DNA of 47,134 nucleotides from JAGQRJ01 sp041402045. GTDB taxonomy: Bacteria > Planctomycetota > J058. Within the stretch, counting starts at the first letter, position 1. The number at the start of each line of letters is the position of its first letter. The position numbers were made by a program, and so were the translations under genes. The stretch covers positions 1 through 47,134 of the forward strand of contig JAWKSZ010000068.1 in assembly GCA_041402045.1 (NCBI GenBank). Reading direction: 5' to 3'. The notes beneath the pieces are model-generated. The model was not told the origin of the DNA. It made no database searches and saw only the letters and a program-made list of their open reading frames with translations. This document shows positions 1 to 7,994 of this stretch, one piece after another.

Positions 1-1070
1 ACGCCCAGCGCGCCGCGGTGCTCCGCGGCGGGGGCTACGTGCGCCTGCTGGGTCCCGGCGCGCACTGGCTGCGCCCGGGCGAGCGCCTGCGCCGCCTGCG
101 CCTGGAGGACCCGCGGGTCCCGCAGGCGCTCCAGGCGGCGCTCCTGGCGGACCCTCGAGCCGCCGCCGAGCTGGAGCGGGTCGAGGTCGGCGCGCGAGAG
201 CGCGCGCTGCTGTGGGACGCCGGGCGCCTGCTGGCGATCCTGGACCCGGGTCGGCACGCGCTGTGGCGCGCCGCCGGCGCGCAGGTCGAGCGCCTGGAGG
301 TCGGCCCCGGCGGGCGCGTCCGGCACCGGGCCCTCGAGGCGCTGTGCCAGGTCGCCCTCCCGGGGCAGCTCCACCGGTTCGAGGTCGGCGTCGGGGAGCG
401 CGGGTTCCTCTACGCCGACGGTGTGTTCACGGACGAGCTCGCGCCGGGGCGGCACCTGCTCTGGGGCGGGGTCGCTGCGTTCCAGCTGCGCCGGATCGAG
501 GTCCGCCCGCACTGGGTCGCGGCGGGTCGCGGGCTCTCGGCGCCCTGCGCCGACCGGGTCCCGGTCGGCTGCGAACTGGACCTCCAGCTCGCGGCCGAGG
601 ACCCGCGCTGGGCGGCGGAGGCCGCCCAGGACTCGGAGGCCAGCCTCGCCCGGCAGGCGGAGGCGCTGCTGCGGGCGGCGATCGGTCGCCGCCCGCTCGC
701 GGCCCTGCTCGCCGAGCCCCAGGCGCTGGAGCAGGCCCTGCGCCCGCCGCTGGAGGAGGCGGCGGAGCGGCTCGGCTGGCGGCTGTGCGACCTCGCGGCG
801 AGCGTGGTCGCGCTGCCCGAGGCCGTGGAGCGGGCCGCCCTGCGCGCCCTCGAGGCGACGGAGGCGGCGCGGGCGGAGCGGATCCGTCGCCGGGAGGAGG
901 CGGCGGCCACGCGCTCGCAGCTCAACACCGCGCGCATGGTCGCCTCGTGCCCGACGCTGCTCCGGCTCAAGGAGCTGGAGGCCGCCCAGGGCATGGCCTC
1001 CAGGGCCCGGGTCCTGGGGGTCCCCGCCGCGCTGGGGAGCCGGGCCCTGGGCCTCCTGCCTCGCCCCTGA
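1..1070 (+). CDS. Slipin/SPFH (band 7) family protein, 5' partial
   Basis: The reading frame is open from the window edge (codons from base 3); the GTG at 18 lies inside a conserved repeat, so the true start is upstream. Three copies of a short motif are visible, of the type VLRGGGYVRLLGPG, LLWDAGRLLAILDPG and FLYADGVFTDELAPG, each followed by a charged 'RLEV/RIEV' strand. This is the N-terminal pattern of bacterial slipin-like proteins. A band-7-like part follows, with an amphipathic Ala/Glu-rich helix near the C-terminus that is typical of SPFH oligomerisation helices. Such proteins form membrane-associated ring or cage scaffolds. The membrane anchor, if any, would be in the missing N-terminus. 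The gene ends 7 bp before a strong hairpin. Family assignment is good; function is unknown. Confidence 0.7.
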   Translation, partial: AQRAAVLRGGGYVRLLGPGAHWLRPGERLRRLRLEDPRVPQALQAALLADPRAAAELERVEVGARERALLWDAGRLLAILDPGRHALWRAAGAQVERLEVGPGGRVRHRALEALCQVALPGQLHRFEVGVGERGFLYADGVFTDELAPGRHLLWGGVAAFQLRRIEVRPHWVAAGRGLSAPCADRVPVGCELDLQLAAEDPRWAAEAAQDSEASLARQAEALLRAAIGRRPLAALLAEPQALEQALRPPLEEAAERLGWRLCDLAASVVALPEAVERAALRALEATEAARAERIRRREEAAATRSQLNTARMVASCPTLLRLKELEAAQGMASRARVLGVPAALGSRALGLLPRP

Positions 1071-1076
1071 AGCGCG

Positions 1077-1104
1077 CCAGCCCCCCTTCCCCAAGGGGGG
1101 CTGG
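1077..1104 (+). terminator. Strong hairpin, probable terminator
   Basis: CCAGCCCCCCTT and AAGGGGGGCTGG form a perfect 12-bp stem around a CCCC loop, directly after the slipin stop codon. No T-run follows, so it would be a non-canonical intrinsic terminator or an mRNA 3'-end stabiliser. Confidence 0.65.
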
Positions 1105-1130
1105 CCGCTGCATGGGTCCGTGGCCCGCGG

Positions 1131-1136
1131 TAGGAT
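1131..1136 (+). promoter_or_regulatory. Candidate -10 hexamer for the 1158 operon
   Basis: TAGGAT lies downstream of the hairpin and 21 nt before the GTG start at 1158, with a GAGGAAGG ribosome site between them. No clear -35 was seen. The position suits transcription of the 1158-4544 gene run. Confidence 0.4.
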
Positions 1137-1157
1137 GCAGGGCGAGGAAGGTGTCTC

Positions 1158-1796
1158 GTGGCCGAGCCGGAGAAGCAACAGTTCGAGGTCTACCGCCACA
1201 AGCAGCCCGCCCGCGCGCAGGGCGGCGACGACAACAGCAGCTTCGTGCTGATCATGGTGGCCCTGGGCATGGTGGCCGTGGTGATCGGAGGCCTGATCTT
1301 CGCGTCCGGCGGCGAAGAGGAGAACCCCGACGGCCCGGCGAACGGCCCGGCGGTGGAGGCCCCGGTCGGGCAGCCCGCCCCCCAGTCGGTGTTCGACCGC
1401 CTGGACTGGGTCCAGGACCAGGAGGGCGTCGAGAGCGCGCTGGCCCTGGCCGAGGACAAGTACCTCGTCGAATACCCCAACGCCCCCAACCTCAAGAAGC
1501 GGATCGAGGAGATGCGCGCGGCCATGACCGTGGGCGAGGACGTGATCGTGAAGGAGCTGCTCGAGGACGCGCGCAAGCAAATCGGCGGCGGGAACCTCGA
1601 GGAGGGCATGGCCACGGTGGACCAGATCCTGGAGCGCACCGACCGTCAGAACGGCGAAGCCTACTTCCTCAAGGCCAGCGCGCTCCTGCAGCAGGGCGAT
1701 CGCTTCGGCGCCGAGAGCGCGCTGGAGGAGGCGGAGATCCTCGGCTTCTCCCCCGGCCAGGTGGAGGCCCTGCGGCGCACGCTGGAGGAGAATTGA
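1158..1796 (+). CDS. Membrane-anchored TPR-like protein
   Basis: 212 residues from a GTG start preceded by GAGGAAGG. A hydrophilic N-terminus (1-27) is followed by one membrane helix (about 28-50, VLIMVALGMVAVVIGG), a Pro/Glu linker, and a helical domain. The last part has a TPR-like repeat (EAYFLKASALLQQGDRFGAESALEEAEILG). The likely topology is cytoplasmic N-terminus and periplasmic TPR domain, used for protein contacts. The stop overlaps the start of the next lipoprotein gene (TTGA), so the two are translationally coupled. The specific partner is unknown. Confidence 0.75.
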   Translation: MAEPEKQQFEVYRHKQPARAQGGDDNSSFVLIMVALGMVAVVIGGLIFASGGEEENPDGPANGPAVEAPVGQPAPQSVFDRLDWVQDQEGVESALALAEDKYLVEYPNAPNLKKRIEEMRAAMTVGEDVIVKELLEDARKQIGGGNLEEGMATVDQILERTDRQNGEAYFLKASALLQQGDRFGAESALEEAEILGFSPGQVEALRRTLEEN

Positions 1797-2182
1797 GCCC
1801 GGGCTCCCGCTGGGGAGCGTGCGTCCTCGCCCTGTGGCTGGCCCTCTCGAGCGGCTGCCAAGGGGCGGGCCAGTGGTCGAGCGACCTCTACGTGGGGTCG
1901 TCGAGCGCCTTCACCCCCAACCCCGCCTCGGTGGTGCCCTACTTCGTGGGGCTCGGCACGGGCTTCGTGCTCGGGCTGCCCTTGTGCCTGGTGAGCCTGC
2001 CCCTGGCCCTGTGGAGCCACGGCGGCGAAGACGACGAGCGCTTCTTCGGGCTGACCGCGATCTCCCCTAGCCTGACCTTGGGGAGCTTGACCGGGAGCGC
2101 GCTGGGCGCGCCCTTCTACCCGCTGGGCTGGCCCTTCGTCCCCGACGAGCCGAAGCCCGACCTCGGGGACCTGGCGCGGTGA
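1793..2182 (+). CDS. Small lipoprotein with hydrophobic segments
   Basis: 129 residues from a TTG start that overlaps the previous stop as TTGA; no ATG or GTG start is available that would keep the signal peptide. The signal sequence ends in LALSSGC, giving lipidation at Cys22. The mature part has a hydrophobic stretch (PYFVGLGTGFVLGLPLCLVS) and a second Gly/Leu-rich one, then a Pro-rich end. No family was recognised. It overlaps the downstream FHA gene by GTGA, so it belongs to the same envelope operon. Confidence 0.6.
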   Translation: MSPGSRWGACVLALWLALSSGCQGAGQWSSDLYVGSSSAFTPNPASVVPYFVGLGTGFVLGLPLCLVSLPLALWSHGGEDDERFFGLTAISPSLTLGSLTGSALGAPFYPLGWPFVPDEPKPDLGDLAR

Positions 2183-2895
2183 TCCGGCTGCAGCTCAACC
2201 TCAAGGATCAGCCCCTCGGGCGCTACGACTTCCCCGCCGAGGCGCAGGTGGTCGTCGGCCGTCAGCCGGGGTGCGCGCTGCACATAAACGACCCGGGGGT
2301 CTCCCGCGAGCACTGCCGGCTCTCGCACCAGGCCGGGCGGGGCTGGGTGCTCGAGGACCTGGGCAGCAGCAACGGGACCTACCTCAACCGCCGGCGGCTG
2401 GAGTCGCCCCAGGCGGTGCACGACGAGGACGTGATCAGTGTGGGCACGTTCACCCTGGTGGTGACGACCGGCAGCCCGCGCGCCAAGGCCGAGGAGACCG
2501 TCGGCTGGCGCCTGACCCCCGAGTCGGCGGAGGCCTCGGCCTCGCGCAAGGCGCACCTCCAGCCCGCGGCGGGGGGTGAGCCGCCGGTCCTGATCCAGCG
2601 CGACGCGCTGCGCCTGGGCTCGGCGCTGCGCTGCGAGGTGCGGCTGAGCGGGGCGCCGGCGCTCCTGGCCGTGCTGATCCGGGGCTACGGCGGGTTCCAA
2701 CTGCTCAACGCCGGCGACGACCCCGCCGCGGTGCACGTCAACGGCGCGCCGGTGGCGGATCGCTGCTGGCTCCGCGACGAGGACCGCCTGGAGCTCGGCG
2801 GCCAGACCTGGACCTTCCACGCCGGGCTGCCCTCGGACTCCTTCGGGACGGTGCAAATGAACGTGGCCGACCTCGGCGGGCTGCTCGACGGGTAG
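2179..2895 (+). CDS. FHA-domain protein, tandem FHA-like folds
   Basis: 238 residues, GTG start overlapping the previous stop (GTGA). Residues about 5-95 form a typical forkhead-associated domain with all landmark residues: Gly27-Arg28, Ser42 and His45 (SREH), and Asn65-Gly66-Thr67. FHA domains bind phosphothreonine peptides. Residues about 130-225 repeat the fold more loosely (LRLGSALRCEVRL, later AVHVNGAPV, then DRLELGGQ) but lack the Ser/His pair, so the second copy is probably structural. No signal peptide is seen, so the protein is cytosolic. No Ser/Thr kinase gene is visible in the window. Confidence 0.85.
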   Translation: MIRLQLNLKDQPLGRYDFPAEAQVVVGRQPGCALHINDPGVSREHCRLSHQAGRGWVLEDLGSSNGTYLNRRRLESPQAVHDEDVISVGTFTLVVTTGSPRAKAEETVGWRLTPESAEASASRKAHLQPAAGGEPPVLIQRDALRLGSALRCEVRLSGAPALLAVLIRGYGGFQLLNAGDDPAAVHVNGAPVADRCWLRDEDRLELGGQTWTFHAGLPSDSFGTVQMNVADLGGLLDG

Positions 2896-2928
2896 CCCGC
2901 CCGCCACAGGACACAAGGAGCGAGACAC

Positions 2929-3837
2929 GTGCTGAACGCCAAGAACTGGATCGCGCTGGCGCTGGTCGCGAGCGCCGCCTGCGCCTGGGCCGACGACGAC
3001 GACGACGCCAAGCGCGCGCTGAAGCTGAGCGGGAGCCTGGGCCTCACCGGGTTCCGCGACATGGTCGACGCGCGCACGCCGGGCGTGCTCTCGGTGCGCG
3101 GCGGCCTGCGCTACCACGTGGACGTCACCGATCAGGACTTCAAGGGCGCGATCGACGCCACCCGCAAGGCCCAGCGCCACGAGCTCTCGCTCTACGCCGG
3201 CGGCTCGCTCCTGGGCATGATCGACGTCGCCGGCCGCGTGCCGTACCTGATCACCCGCGAGGAGACCAACCGCTTCGGGCTCCCCGACCTCAGCGCCGAC
3301 GACGACTACGGCTGGGGCGACGTCGACCTCGCGGCCAAGGTCTCGCTCTCGCTCGGCCTGATCGACGCGGCGGTGTTCGCCACCGGCCGGATCCCCTCGG
3401 GCGAGCCGGCGGTCCGCGACCTGGGCCAGTTCGAATACGGCCTCGCGGCGAGCCTGACCCTGTTCAACCACCACTTCGCGGCCCACGGCAACGTCTCCGG
3501 TCTGCAGGTGGAGGAGGGCCTCAGCGCGCTGCGCTACCGCGTCGGCGCGAGCTTCGTGCTCCTCGACTTCGACGCGCTGCTGCTGCGGGTCTACGCCTAC
3601 GGCGACGGGATCGAGTACGAGGGTCGGGCCAACTCGGACATTGACGTCGACTTCGGCGTGCAGGCGATCCTGTTCGAGTTCGTCAGCGTCGAGCTGGGCA
3701 CGACCCTGCGCGTGATCGACGGCAACTTCCTCGACAAGGACACGCGGCGTCAGTTGATCCAGCAAGGGATCACGGACCGGCACTTCGACGACGACGGCAC
3801 CTGGGCGGTCGAGCTCGGGGTGGGGATCGTGTTCTGA
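2929..3837 (+). CDS. Outer-membrane beta-barrel protein, unknown role
   Basis: 302 residues, GTG start with AAGGAGCGAG upstream. A signal peptide (residues 1-21, cleavage near ACAWA) precedes an Asp-run and then many alternating hydrophobic/hydrophilic strands (ELSLYAGGSLLGMIDVAGRV and others). The C-terminus ends ELGVGIVF, a terminal-Phe strand of the kind read by the BAM complex. It is probably a porin-like or transporter-type barrel. Its place behind the TPR, lipoprotein and FHA genes makes it the outer-membrane member of that operon. The substrate is unknown. Confidence 0.7.
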   Translation: MLNAKNWIALALVASAACAWADDDDDAKRALKLSGSLGLTGFRDMVDARTPGVLSVRGGLRYHVDVTDQDFKGAIDATRKAQRHELSLYAGGSLLGMIDVAGRVPYLITREETNRFGLPDLSADDDYGWGDVDLAAKVSLSLGLIDAAVFATGRIPSGEPAVRDLGQFEYGLAASLTLFNHHFAAHGNVSGLQVEEGLSALRYRVGASFVLLDFDALLLRVYAYGDGIEYEGRANSDIDVDFGVQAILFEFVSVELGTTLRVIDGNFLDKDTRRQLIQQGITDRHFDDDGTWAVELGVGIVF

Positions 3838-4544
3838 GCCGAACGCGCCTGGTCGTCCTCGCGGGGGCGCTGCTGCTGGCAGGCGGCGGCGCCGCCTGGT
3901 TCGCCCTCGGGCGCGGGCTGCCCGCGACCGAGGCGCCCGCGATCCCGGCCGAGCTCGCGACCCTGGCCTCCCTGGCGGGGATCGCCGAGCCGGGGAGCCA
4001 GCCCGTGGTCGCCTCCTGGAACAAGGGCCGCGGGGTCCCCTTCAACCTGCGGCGCGAGCACACCGGCTGGGTCCTGTTCGACGGCGCGCCCCACGCGCGG
4101 CTGATCTACCGCCGCGACCACGAGCGGCGCCTGGACGTGTTCTGCACCGAGCTCCTGCGGCTCGACGGGGACGCGATCGTGTGCAGTCAGCGCGTGGTCG
4201 GGAGCGCGACCTTCGCGCTCGTCCCGCCCCAGCCGGTGCTGAAGCTGCCCCTGACCCCTGGCTCGCGCTGGACCTGGGAGGGTCGCGTGGGCGCCCACGC
4301 GGCGCGGGCGGAGTTCCGCGTCCTGCCCCAGGACCCCGAGCGCCCGACCCGGATCGAGGTCGAGCAGGTCACGACCTTGCTCCCCGAGTCCCCCGACGCC
4401 GCGCCCCTCTCCAGCACGCGCCTCGTGGCCTACGGGCTCACGGTCGGTTTCGCCGAGGAGTCCGGCGAGTTCCCGGTGGGCGAGGCGGGCATGCCCGTCG
4501 ACTGGCTGCAGAGCGAGGTCGCGAGCGTCGACTCCCAGCGCTGA
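3834..4544 (+). CDS. Anchored or exported protein, likely CTG start
   Basis: 236 residues if translation begins at the CTG that overlaps the previous stop (CTGA). An ATG/GTG/TTG start is missing until well past the hydrophobic leader; the leader (SRTRLVVLAGALLLAGGGAA) is clearly coded and in frame, so starting inside the gene would lose it. The mature part is beta-rich, with a segment of the form LPLTPGSRWTWEG followed by alternating strands. No family was recognised. It is the last gene of the run from 1158. The start choice is inferred from the 4-bp overlap habit of this genome. Confidence 0.55.
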   Translation: MSRTRLVVLAGALLLAGGGAAWFALGRGLPATEAPAIPAELATLASLAGIAEPGSQPVVASWNKGRGVPFNLRREHTGWVLFDGAPHARLIYRRDHERRLDVFCTELLRLDGDAIVCSQRVVGSATFALVPPQPVLKLPLTPGSRWTWEGRVGAHAARAEFRVLPQDPERPTRIEVEQVTTLLPESPDAAPLSSTRLVAYGLTVGFAEESGEFPVGEAGMPVDWLQSEVASVDSQR

Positions 4545-4833
4545 CGCGTTTCGGCGCGGCGAGGCGTAGCTCGGTGTCTTCGGTGTTTCTTGCTTGCGGA
4601 GGGCGTCTGCGCAACGGCGCGAGCGGAGCGCGGTGGTCAAACCTCGAAGGCCGGTGCGGCTCCGCCAGGCGAAGCCTCTAGCCCAGCGGAGGAGTGGCCC
4701 CTCGGCGCCCCAGGAGCAGTTGCCCGCCGGTCTCGCCGGCGCGCCCCGTGGAAAGCGCCCCCGGTTTTGTAACGGACAGCCGCGAGCGGAGGGCGCACCC
4801 TGTCGGCATGGAGCAGAGCCTGAGACGTCCCCG
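4545..4833. other. Convergent intergenic stretch, nothing recognised
   Basis: 289 bp between two converging stop codons. It contains no convincing reading frame and no tRNA-like fold; only a short GCCGG/CCGGC hairpin was seen. Confidence 0.5.
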
Positions 4834-5910
4834 CTATCGCCGCCGCACGACGCGCAGGGCCTCGTTGTCGACCAGGCGCCGCAGGTTGTCCTCGGCCTCG
4901 CCCACCCACTGCACGAAGCGGATCCCGATCGTGGCCCCGTCGCCGACCTTCTGCAGCGAGATCCGCCGCACCTGGCCCTTCACCAGCACCGGCGCCGGGA
5001 ATGCCGGCACGTCGACGGTGAGGTACAGCACGTCGCCGATCTTGAACTGGCCGAGCTTGGCCAGGAACGACATGCCCGTGAGCGACATGTCCTCCAGGGG
5101 GTGGGGTTGGTGAGCCGGACTCGCGTCCGGGAACCCCTCCTGCGACCAGCGCACCTCCGCGTCGAGGATGTGCACCCGATTGGCCCGCCGCCGCTCGCGC
5201 CGACCCGACGGGCGCCGCGCGTAGCCGGTGCTCCCGCTGGAGCGCCGGCGCTCGACGGGGTGCGGGCTGGTGGGGGGCGCGGGGAGGTCGTCGACCGCCT
5301 GGCGCAGGAGCGCCGCGTCGTCGGGGAGCATTTCCCCGGACTCGCCGGTGTCGCGGTCGATCACCCGGGGCGCCACCGGCCCGCTCTCAGTAGGCGGGGG
5401 CAGGCTCTTGAGCCCGTCGGCCACGATCGAGCACAGGGCTTGCCCGACGCCGAGGAACGCCAGGGCCAACAGCGCAGGGTCGGTGTGGGGCACGACCACG
5501 GTGGCGTTGCCCGAGAGCGCGCCCGCGGCGTCGGCGCCGAGGATGCACACCATGCGCGCCCCCTGCTCCTTGGCCCGCTCCACGGTCTGGCGCACGAGGG
5601 CGTCGGCGCGGGCGGCGACCACGAGCAGCGCGTCGCCGGCCCCCAGGTGCGCCTCCGCCGCCAGGGGCAGGGGGTCGAGCACGGACACCGGCAGCCGGCG
5701 CTCGCCGTCGCCCAGGAGCAGCTCCTGCACGATGTGCGCCGCTACGTGGCGGTAGCGCCCGTCGGAGGCGCAGTAGATCCTGCGACCCGCCGAGAGGGAT
5801 TCCAGGAGGAGCCGCGCCGCGCGGTTCACACTCCGCGCGTCCTGGCGCAAGAGCTCCTCGGTGCAGTGGCCGCCCTCGAGCACGTGGGCGATCAGGTCTC
5901 CGTATCCCAT
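4834..5910 (-). CDS. SIS-domain / PilZ-domain fusion protein
   Basis: 358 residues from the ATG at 5910, chosen because upstream codons run into the divergent promoter region and lack coding character. Residues about 20-170 resemble a GmhA/DiaA-type SIS (sugar isomerase) fold: a helical start, then RIYCASDGRYRHVAAHIVQE, and a Rossmann-like part (GDALLVVAARADALVRQTVE, then GARMVCILGA). A Pro/Arg linker (170-236) leads to a PilZ domain with both c-di-GMP signatures: RRANR (241-245) and DMSLTG (274-279). PilZ domains bind c-di-GMP; SIS domains bind phosphosugars. The canonical SIS Ser/Gly phosphosugar loop is altered, so it may sense a ligand rather than catalyse. No Shine-Dalgarno precedes the start. 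Confidence 0.8.
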   Translation of the reverse strand: MGYGDLIAHVLEGGHCTEELLRQDARSVNRAARLLLESLSAGRRIYCASDGRYRHVAAHIVQELLLGDGERRLPVSVLDPLPLAAEAHLGAGDALLVVAARADALVRQTVERAKEQGARMVCILGADAAGALSGNATVVVPHTDPALLALAFLGVGQALCSIVADGLKSLPPPTESGPVAPRVIDRDTGESGEMLPDDAALLRQAVDDLPAPPTSPHPVERRRSSGSTGYARRPSGRRERRRANRVHILDAEVRWSQEGFPDASPAHQPHPLEDMSLTGMSFLAKLGQFKIGDVLYLTVDVPAFPAPVLVKGQVRRISLQKVGDGATIGIRFVQWVGEAEDNLRRLVDNEALRVVRRR

Positions 5911-5917
5911 GCGGGAG

Positions 5918-5923
5918 AGTCTA
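5918..5923 (-). promoter_or_regulatory. -10 TAGACT just upstream of the SIS-PilZ start
   Basis: On the minus strand TAGACT is followed by only 7 nt before the ATG at 5910 and no ribosome site, which predicts a leaderless mRNA. The same layout occurs at 12366 and 27016. Confidence 0.5.
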
Positions 5924-5953
5924 ACCGCTGGGCCCCCCCAACTCCCGTCGCCC

Positions 5954-5967
5954 CCGACCGCGGTCGG
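5954..5967. promoter_or_regulatory. 14-bp perfect palindrome, candidate operator
   Basis: CCGACCGCGGTCGG lies between the divergent SIS-PilZ and 6036 genes, flanked by C-run and G-run arms that lengthen the symmetry. It is 11 bp upstream of the 5979 -35 box, a suitable place for a dimeric regulator. No binding protein can be named. Confidence 0.4.
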
Positions 5968-5978
5968 AGGGGGTCGGG

Positions 5979-6007
5979 TTGTCCCCCCTCCAGGGGGCCC
6001 GTATGAT
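5979..6007 (+). promoter_or_regulatory. Sigma70-type promoter for the SPFH operon
   Basis: TTGTCC (5979-5984) and TATGAT (6002-6007) are separated by exactly 17 bp. The 6036 start with its AAGGAGG site lies 28 nt further on. This is the clearest promoter in the window. Confidence 0.65.
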
Positions 6008-6035
6008 TCCACTCACTTCGGCTGAAGGAGGCTCC

Positions 6036-6548
6036 ATGAGCGACTTCGAGCGCGCTGTCGGCCAGCGCAACGCATTCCAGAAACTGCTGGAACACATCCC
6101 CGGTTTCAAGGGCTACATGGACCGCGAGACCCGTCGCGACGTGGACAAGGCCGCGCGGGACTTCTGCGCGAACAAGCTGTTCGCGCTCAAGACCCCGGTC
6201 AAGCGCGCCCTGGACGCGCTGATCTCCGGCGGCGACATCGACGGGATCACCCCCTTCGAGAAGCTGCTGAACCAGCTCGACCGCGTGGCGCAGACGATCC
6301 AGAACGCCGACCGCGGCTACAGCGGGCTGTTCGACACGGTCAAGATCGACGAGGAGACCCTGGCCCAGGTCCACGAGTACGACCTGAGCCTGGCCGAGGC
6401 GGTGACCGAGGTCGAGCACAAGGTCTCCGAGATGGACCCCAGCGACCGCGAGAAGCTCATGGGCAAGGTCCGCGAGACCAACGAGCTCCTCGACCGCGTG
6501 GGCACGTATTTCTCGCGCCGGGAAGAACTCTTGCGGAAGGGCGGCTAA
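6036..6548 (+). CDS. Helical partner protein of the downstream SPFH gene
   Basis: 170 residues from the ATG at 6036, which has a perfect AAGGAGG 6 nt upstream; the earlier in-frame ATG at 6003 overlaps the -10 box and is not used. The protein has no signal peptide or membrane segment and is predicted mainly helical, with an acidic C-terminal coiled-coil region (about 105-165, DLSLAEAVTEVEHKVSEM). It sits 3 nt before the SPFH-GYF gene, so it is probably made in fixed ratio with it and may form a complex at the membrane. No known domain was recognised. Confidence 0.75.
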   Translation: MSDFERAVGQRNAFQKLLEHIPGFKGYMDRETRRDVDKAARDFCANKLFALKTPVKRALDALISGGDIDGITPFEKLLNQLDRVAQTIQNADRGYSGLFDTVKIDEETLAQVHEYDLSLAEAVTEVEHKVSEMDPSDREKLMGKVRETNELLDRVGTYFSRREELLRKGG

Positions 6549-6551
6549 GCC

Positions 6552-7736
6552 ATGGGCCTCAGGCTGGAAGTCATCAAGTGGGAAGACCGCAGCGGCGGCA
6601 CGGAGATCGTGCACCGCGTCCCCGAGGGGGGCATGGCCGACATCAAGCTCGGCGCGCGCTGCATCGTCATGGACAGCCAGGCGGCGGTGTTCTTCCGCAA
6701 CGGCAAGGCCATGGACACGTTCCGGGGCGGCACCCACACGCTGACCACCGAGAACCTGCCCATCGTCAGCAAGCTGTTCAAGCTGGTCTACGCGGACGCG
6801 CCGTTCCAGGCCTGCGTCTACTACGTCAGCCTCAAGCCCTTCCGTGACATGAAGTGGGGCACCAAAGAGCCGATCATGCTCGAGGACACGAAGTTCGGCT
6901 TCGTGAACGTGCGGGCCTTCGGCAAGTTCTCGATCCGGGTCGTCGACCCGCAGGTGTTCATCGCCACGGTCGTCGGGACCGAGGGCCGCCAGGACACCCG
7001 GGACGTCGAGCGCTGGTTCAAGGACGTGGTGTGCGCCCGCTTCGCCGACCTCATGTCGGAGTACATGCAGGGCAAGAGCGTGGTCCAGCTCCAGTCCAAG
7101 CGCGACGAGCTGAGCGTCGCGGTCAAGGCCCGGACCACCGACGACTTCGCCAAGTACGGGATCGAGCTCTACGACTTCCTCGTGAGCTCGATCAGCCTCC
7201 CGGACGCGGTGAAGAAGGCGATCGACCAGCGCGGCGCCATGGGCGCGCTGGGGATCGGCGCCGGCGGCCAGGGCTACATGCAAATGATGGCCGCCAACGC
7301 CCTGCGCGACGCCGCCAACAACCCCAACGGCGCCGGCGGCATGATGGGCGCCGGCATGGGGGCCGGCATGGGCATGGGCATGGGCATGATGATGCCCGGC
7401 ATGATGGCCGGGGGCATGCACCCCCAGCAAATGGGCGGCTACGGCTACGGCGCGCCCCCGCCGGCGCCGGGCATGGCGCCCCCGCCCATGCCCGCTCCCG
7501 CCGCGTTCCACGTGGCCATGAACGGCGCCCAGCAAGGCCCCTTCGACCTCAACACCTTGCGGAACATGGCCTCCCAGGGCCAGTTCACCCCGCAGACCCA
7601 GGTGTGGAAGCAGGGCATGCCGGGCTGGAGCGCCGCGGGTCAGGTTCCGGAGCTGGCGGCCGTGTTCGGGGCACCGGCAGGCGGCCCGCCCCCGCTCCCG
7701 GGCGGCGGCATGCCTCCCCCCCCACCTGCTACCTAG
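6552..7736 (+). CDS. SPFH-domain protein with C-terminal GYF_2 domain (YdjI/virion-core-like)
   Basis: 394 residues. Residues about 1-225 form the SPFH core of the 'virion core protein-like' group: WEDRSGGTEIVHRVP, then SQAAVFFRNGKAMDTFRGG, then a TVVGTEGRQDT segment and an amphipathic helix. Residues 235-325 are a Gly/Met/Pro-rich flexible linker with repeated MGAG/GMGM units. Residues about 325-370 are a GYF_2 (DUF4339) module (AMNGAQQGPFDLNTLRNMAS, then WKQGMPGWSAAGQVPEL), a small adaptor fold. A Pro/Gly tail ends the protein. No membrane helix is seen, so it should be a cytosolic or peripheral scaffold. Related proteins often occur with envelope-stress functions; that role is only an inference here. 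Confidence 0.88.
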   Translation: MGLRLEVIKWEDRSGGTEIVHRVPEGGMADIKLGARCIVMDSQAAVFFRNGKAMDTFRGGTHTLTTENLPIVSKLFKLVYADAPFQACVYYVSLKPFRDMKWGTKEPIMLEDTKFGFVNVRAFGKFSIRVVDPQVFIATVVGTEGRQDTRDVERWFKDVVCARFADLMSEYMQGKSVVQLQSKRDELSVAVKARTTDDFAKYGIELYDFLVSSISLPDAVKKAIDQRGAMGALGIGAGGQGYMQMMAANALRDAANNPNGAGGMMGAGMGAGMGMGMGMMMPGMMAGGMHPQQMGGYGYGAPPPAPGMAPPPMPAPAAFHVAMNGAQQGPFDLNTLRNMASQGQFTPQTQVWKQGMPGWSAAGQVPELAAVFGAPAGGPPPLPGGGMPPPPPAT

Positions 7737-7860
7737 GGGGTCTGTCCCAGACCCCCTCGGCCTCGGGGCAAAGCCCCTCCGCCTCACCCCCAAGGGGCTC
7801 GCGCGCGCTGCGCGCTCGCGGCTTCGCCGCTCGCCGGTCTGGCCGGCGAGCGGCCAAGGA
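7737..7860 (+). repeat. Dispersed hairpin-rich repeat, copy 1
   Basis: It begins with the hairpin GGGGTCTGTCCCAGACCCC and continues with GGGGCAAAGCCCC and a CGCGAGC/CGGCGAGCGG-rich section. The same sequence occurs in opposite orientation at 25440-25553. The element fills the gap after the SPFH gene and could also end its transcript. Confidence 0.75.
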
Positions 7861-7994
7861 TCTCGGCCTCACCCCCCCAGGGGCTCGCAGCCGGCTCCGC
7901 CGGGGTCTCGCTGGCGAGCGGAGGGCTGGCGGGCGTGACCCGCTCCTCGCGGGTCGCACGCTTGCGGGGGGTGCACCTGCTCGCGATCGGGTGC

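Noticed and set aside
2116..3783. Long open frame on the minus strand opposite the FHA and barrel genes
   Set aside because: Composition-driven shadow; the plus strand has signal peptide, FHA motifs and proper overlaps. The same applies to the minus-strand frames at 9774-12428 and 20563-23352.
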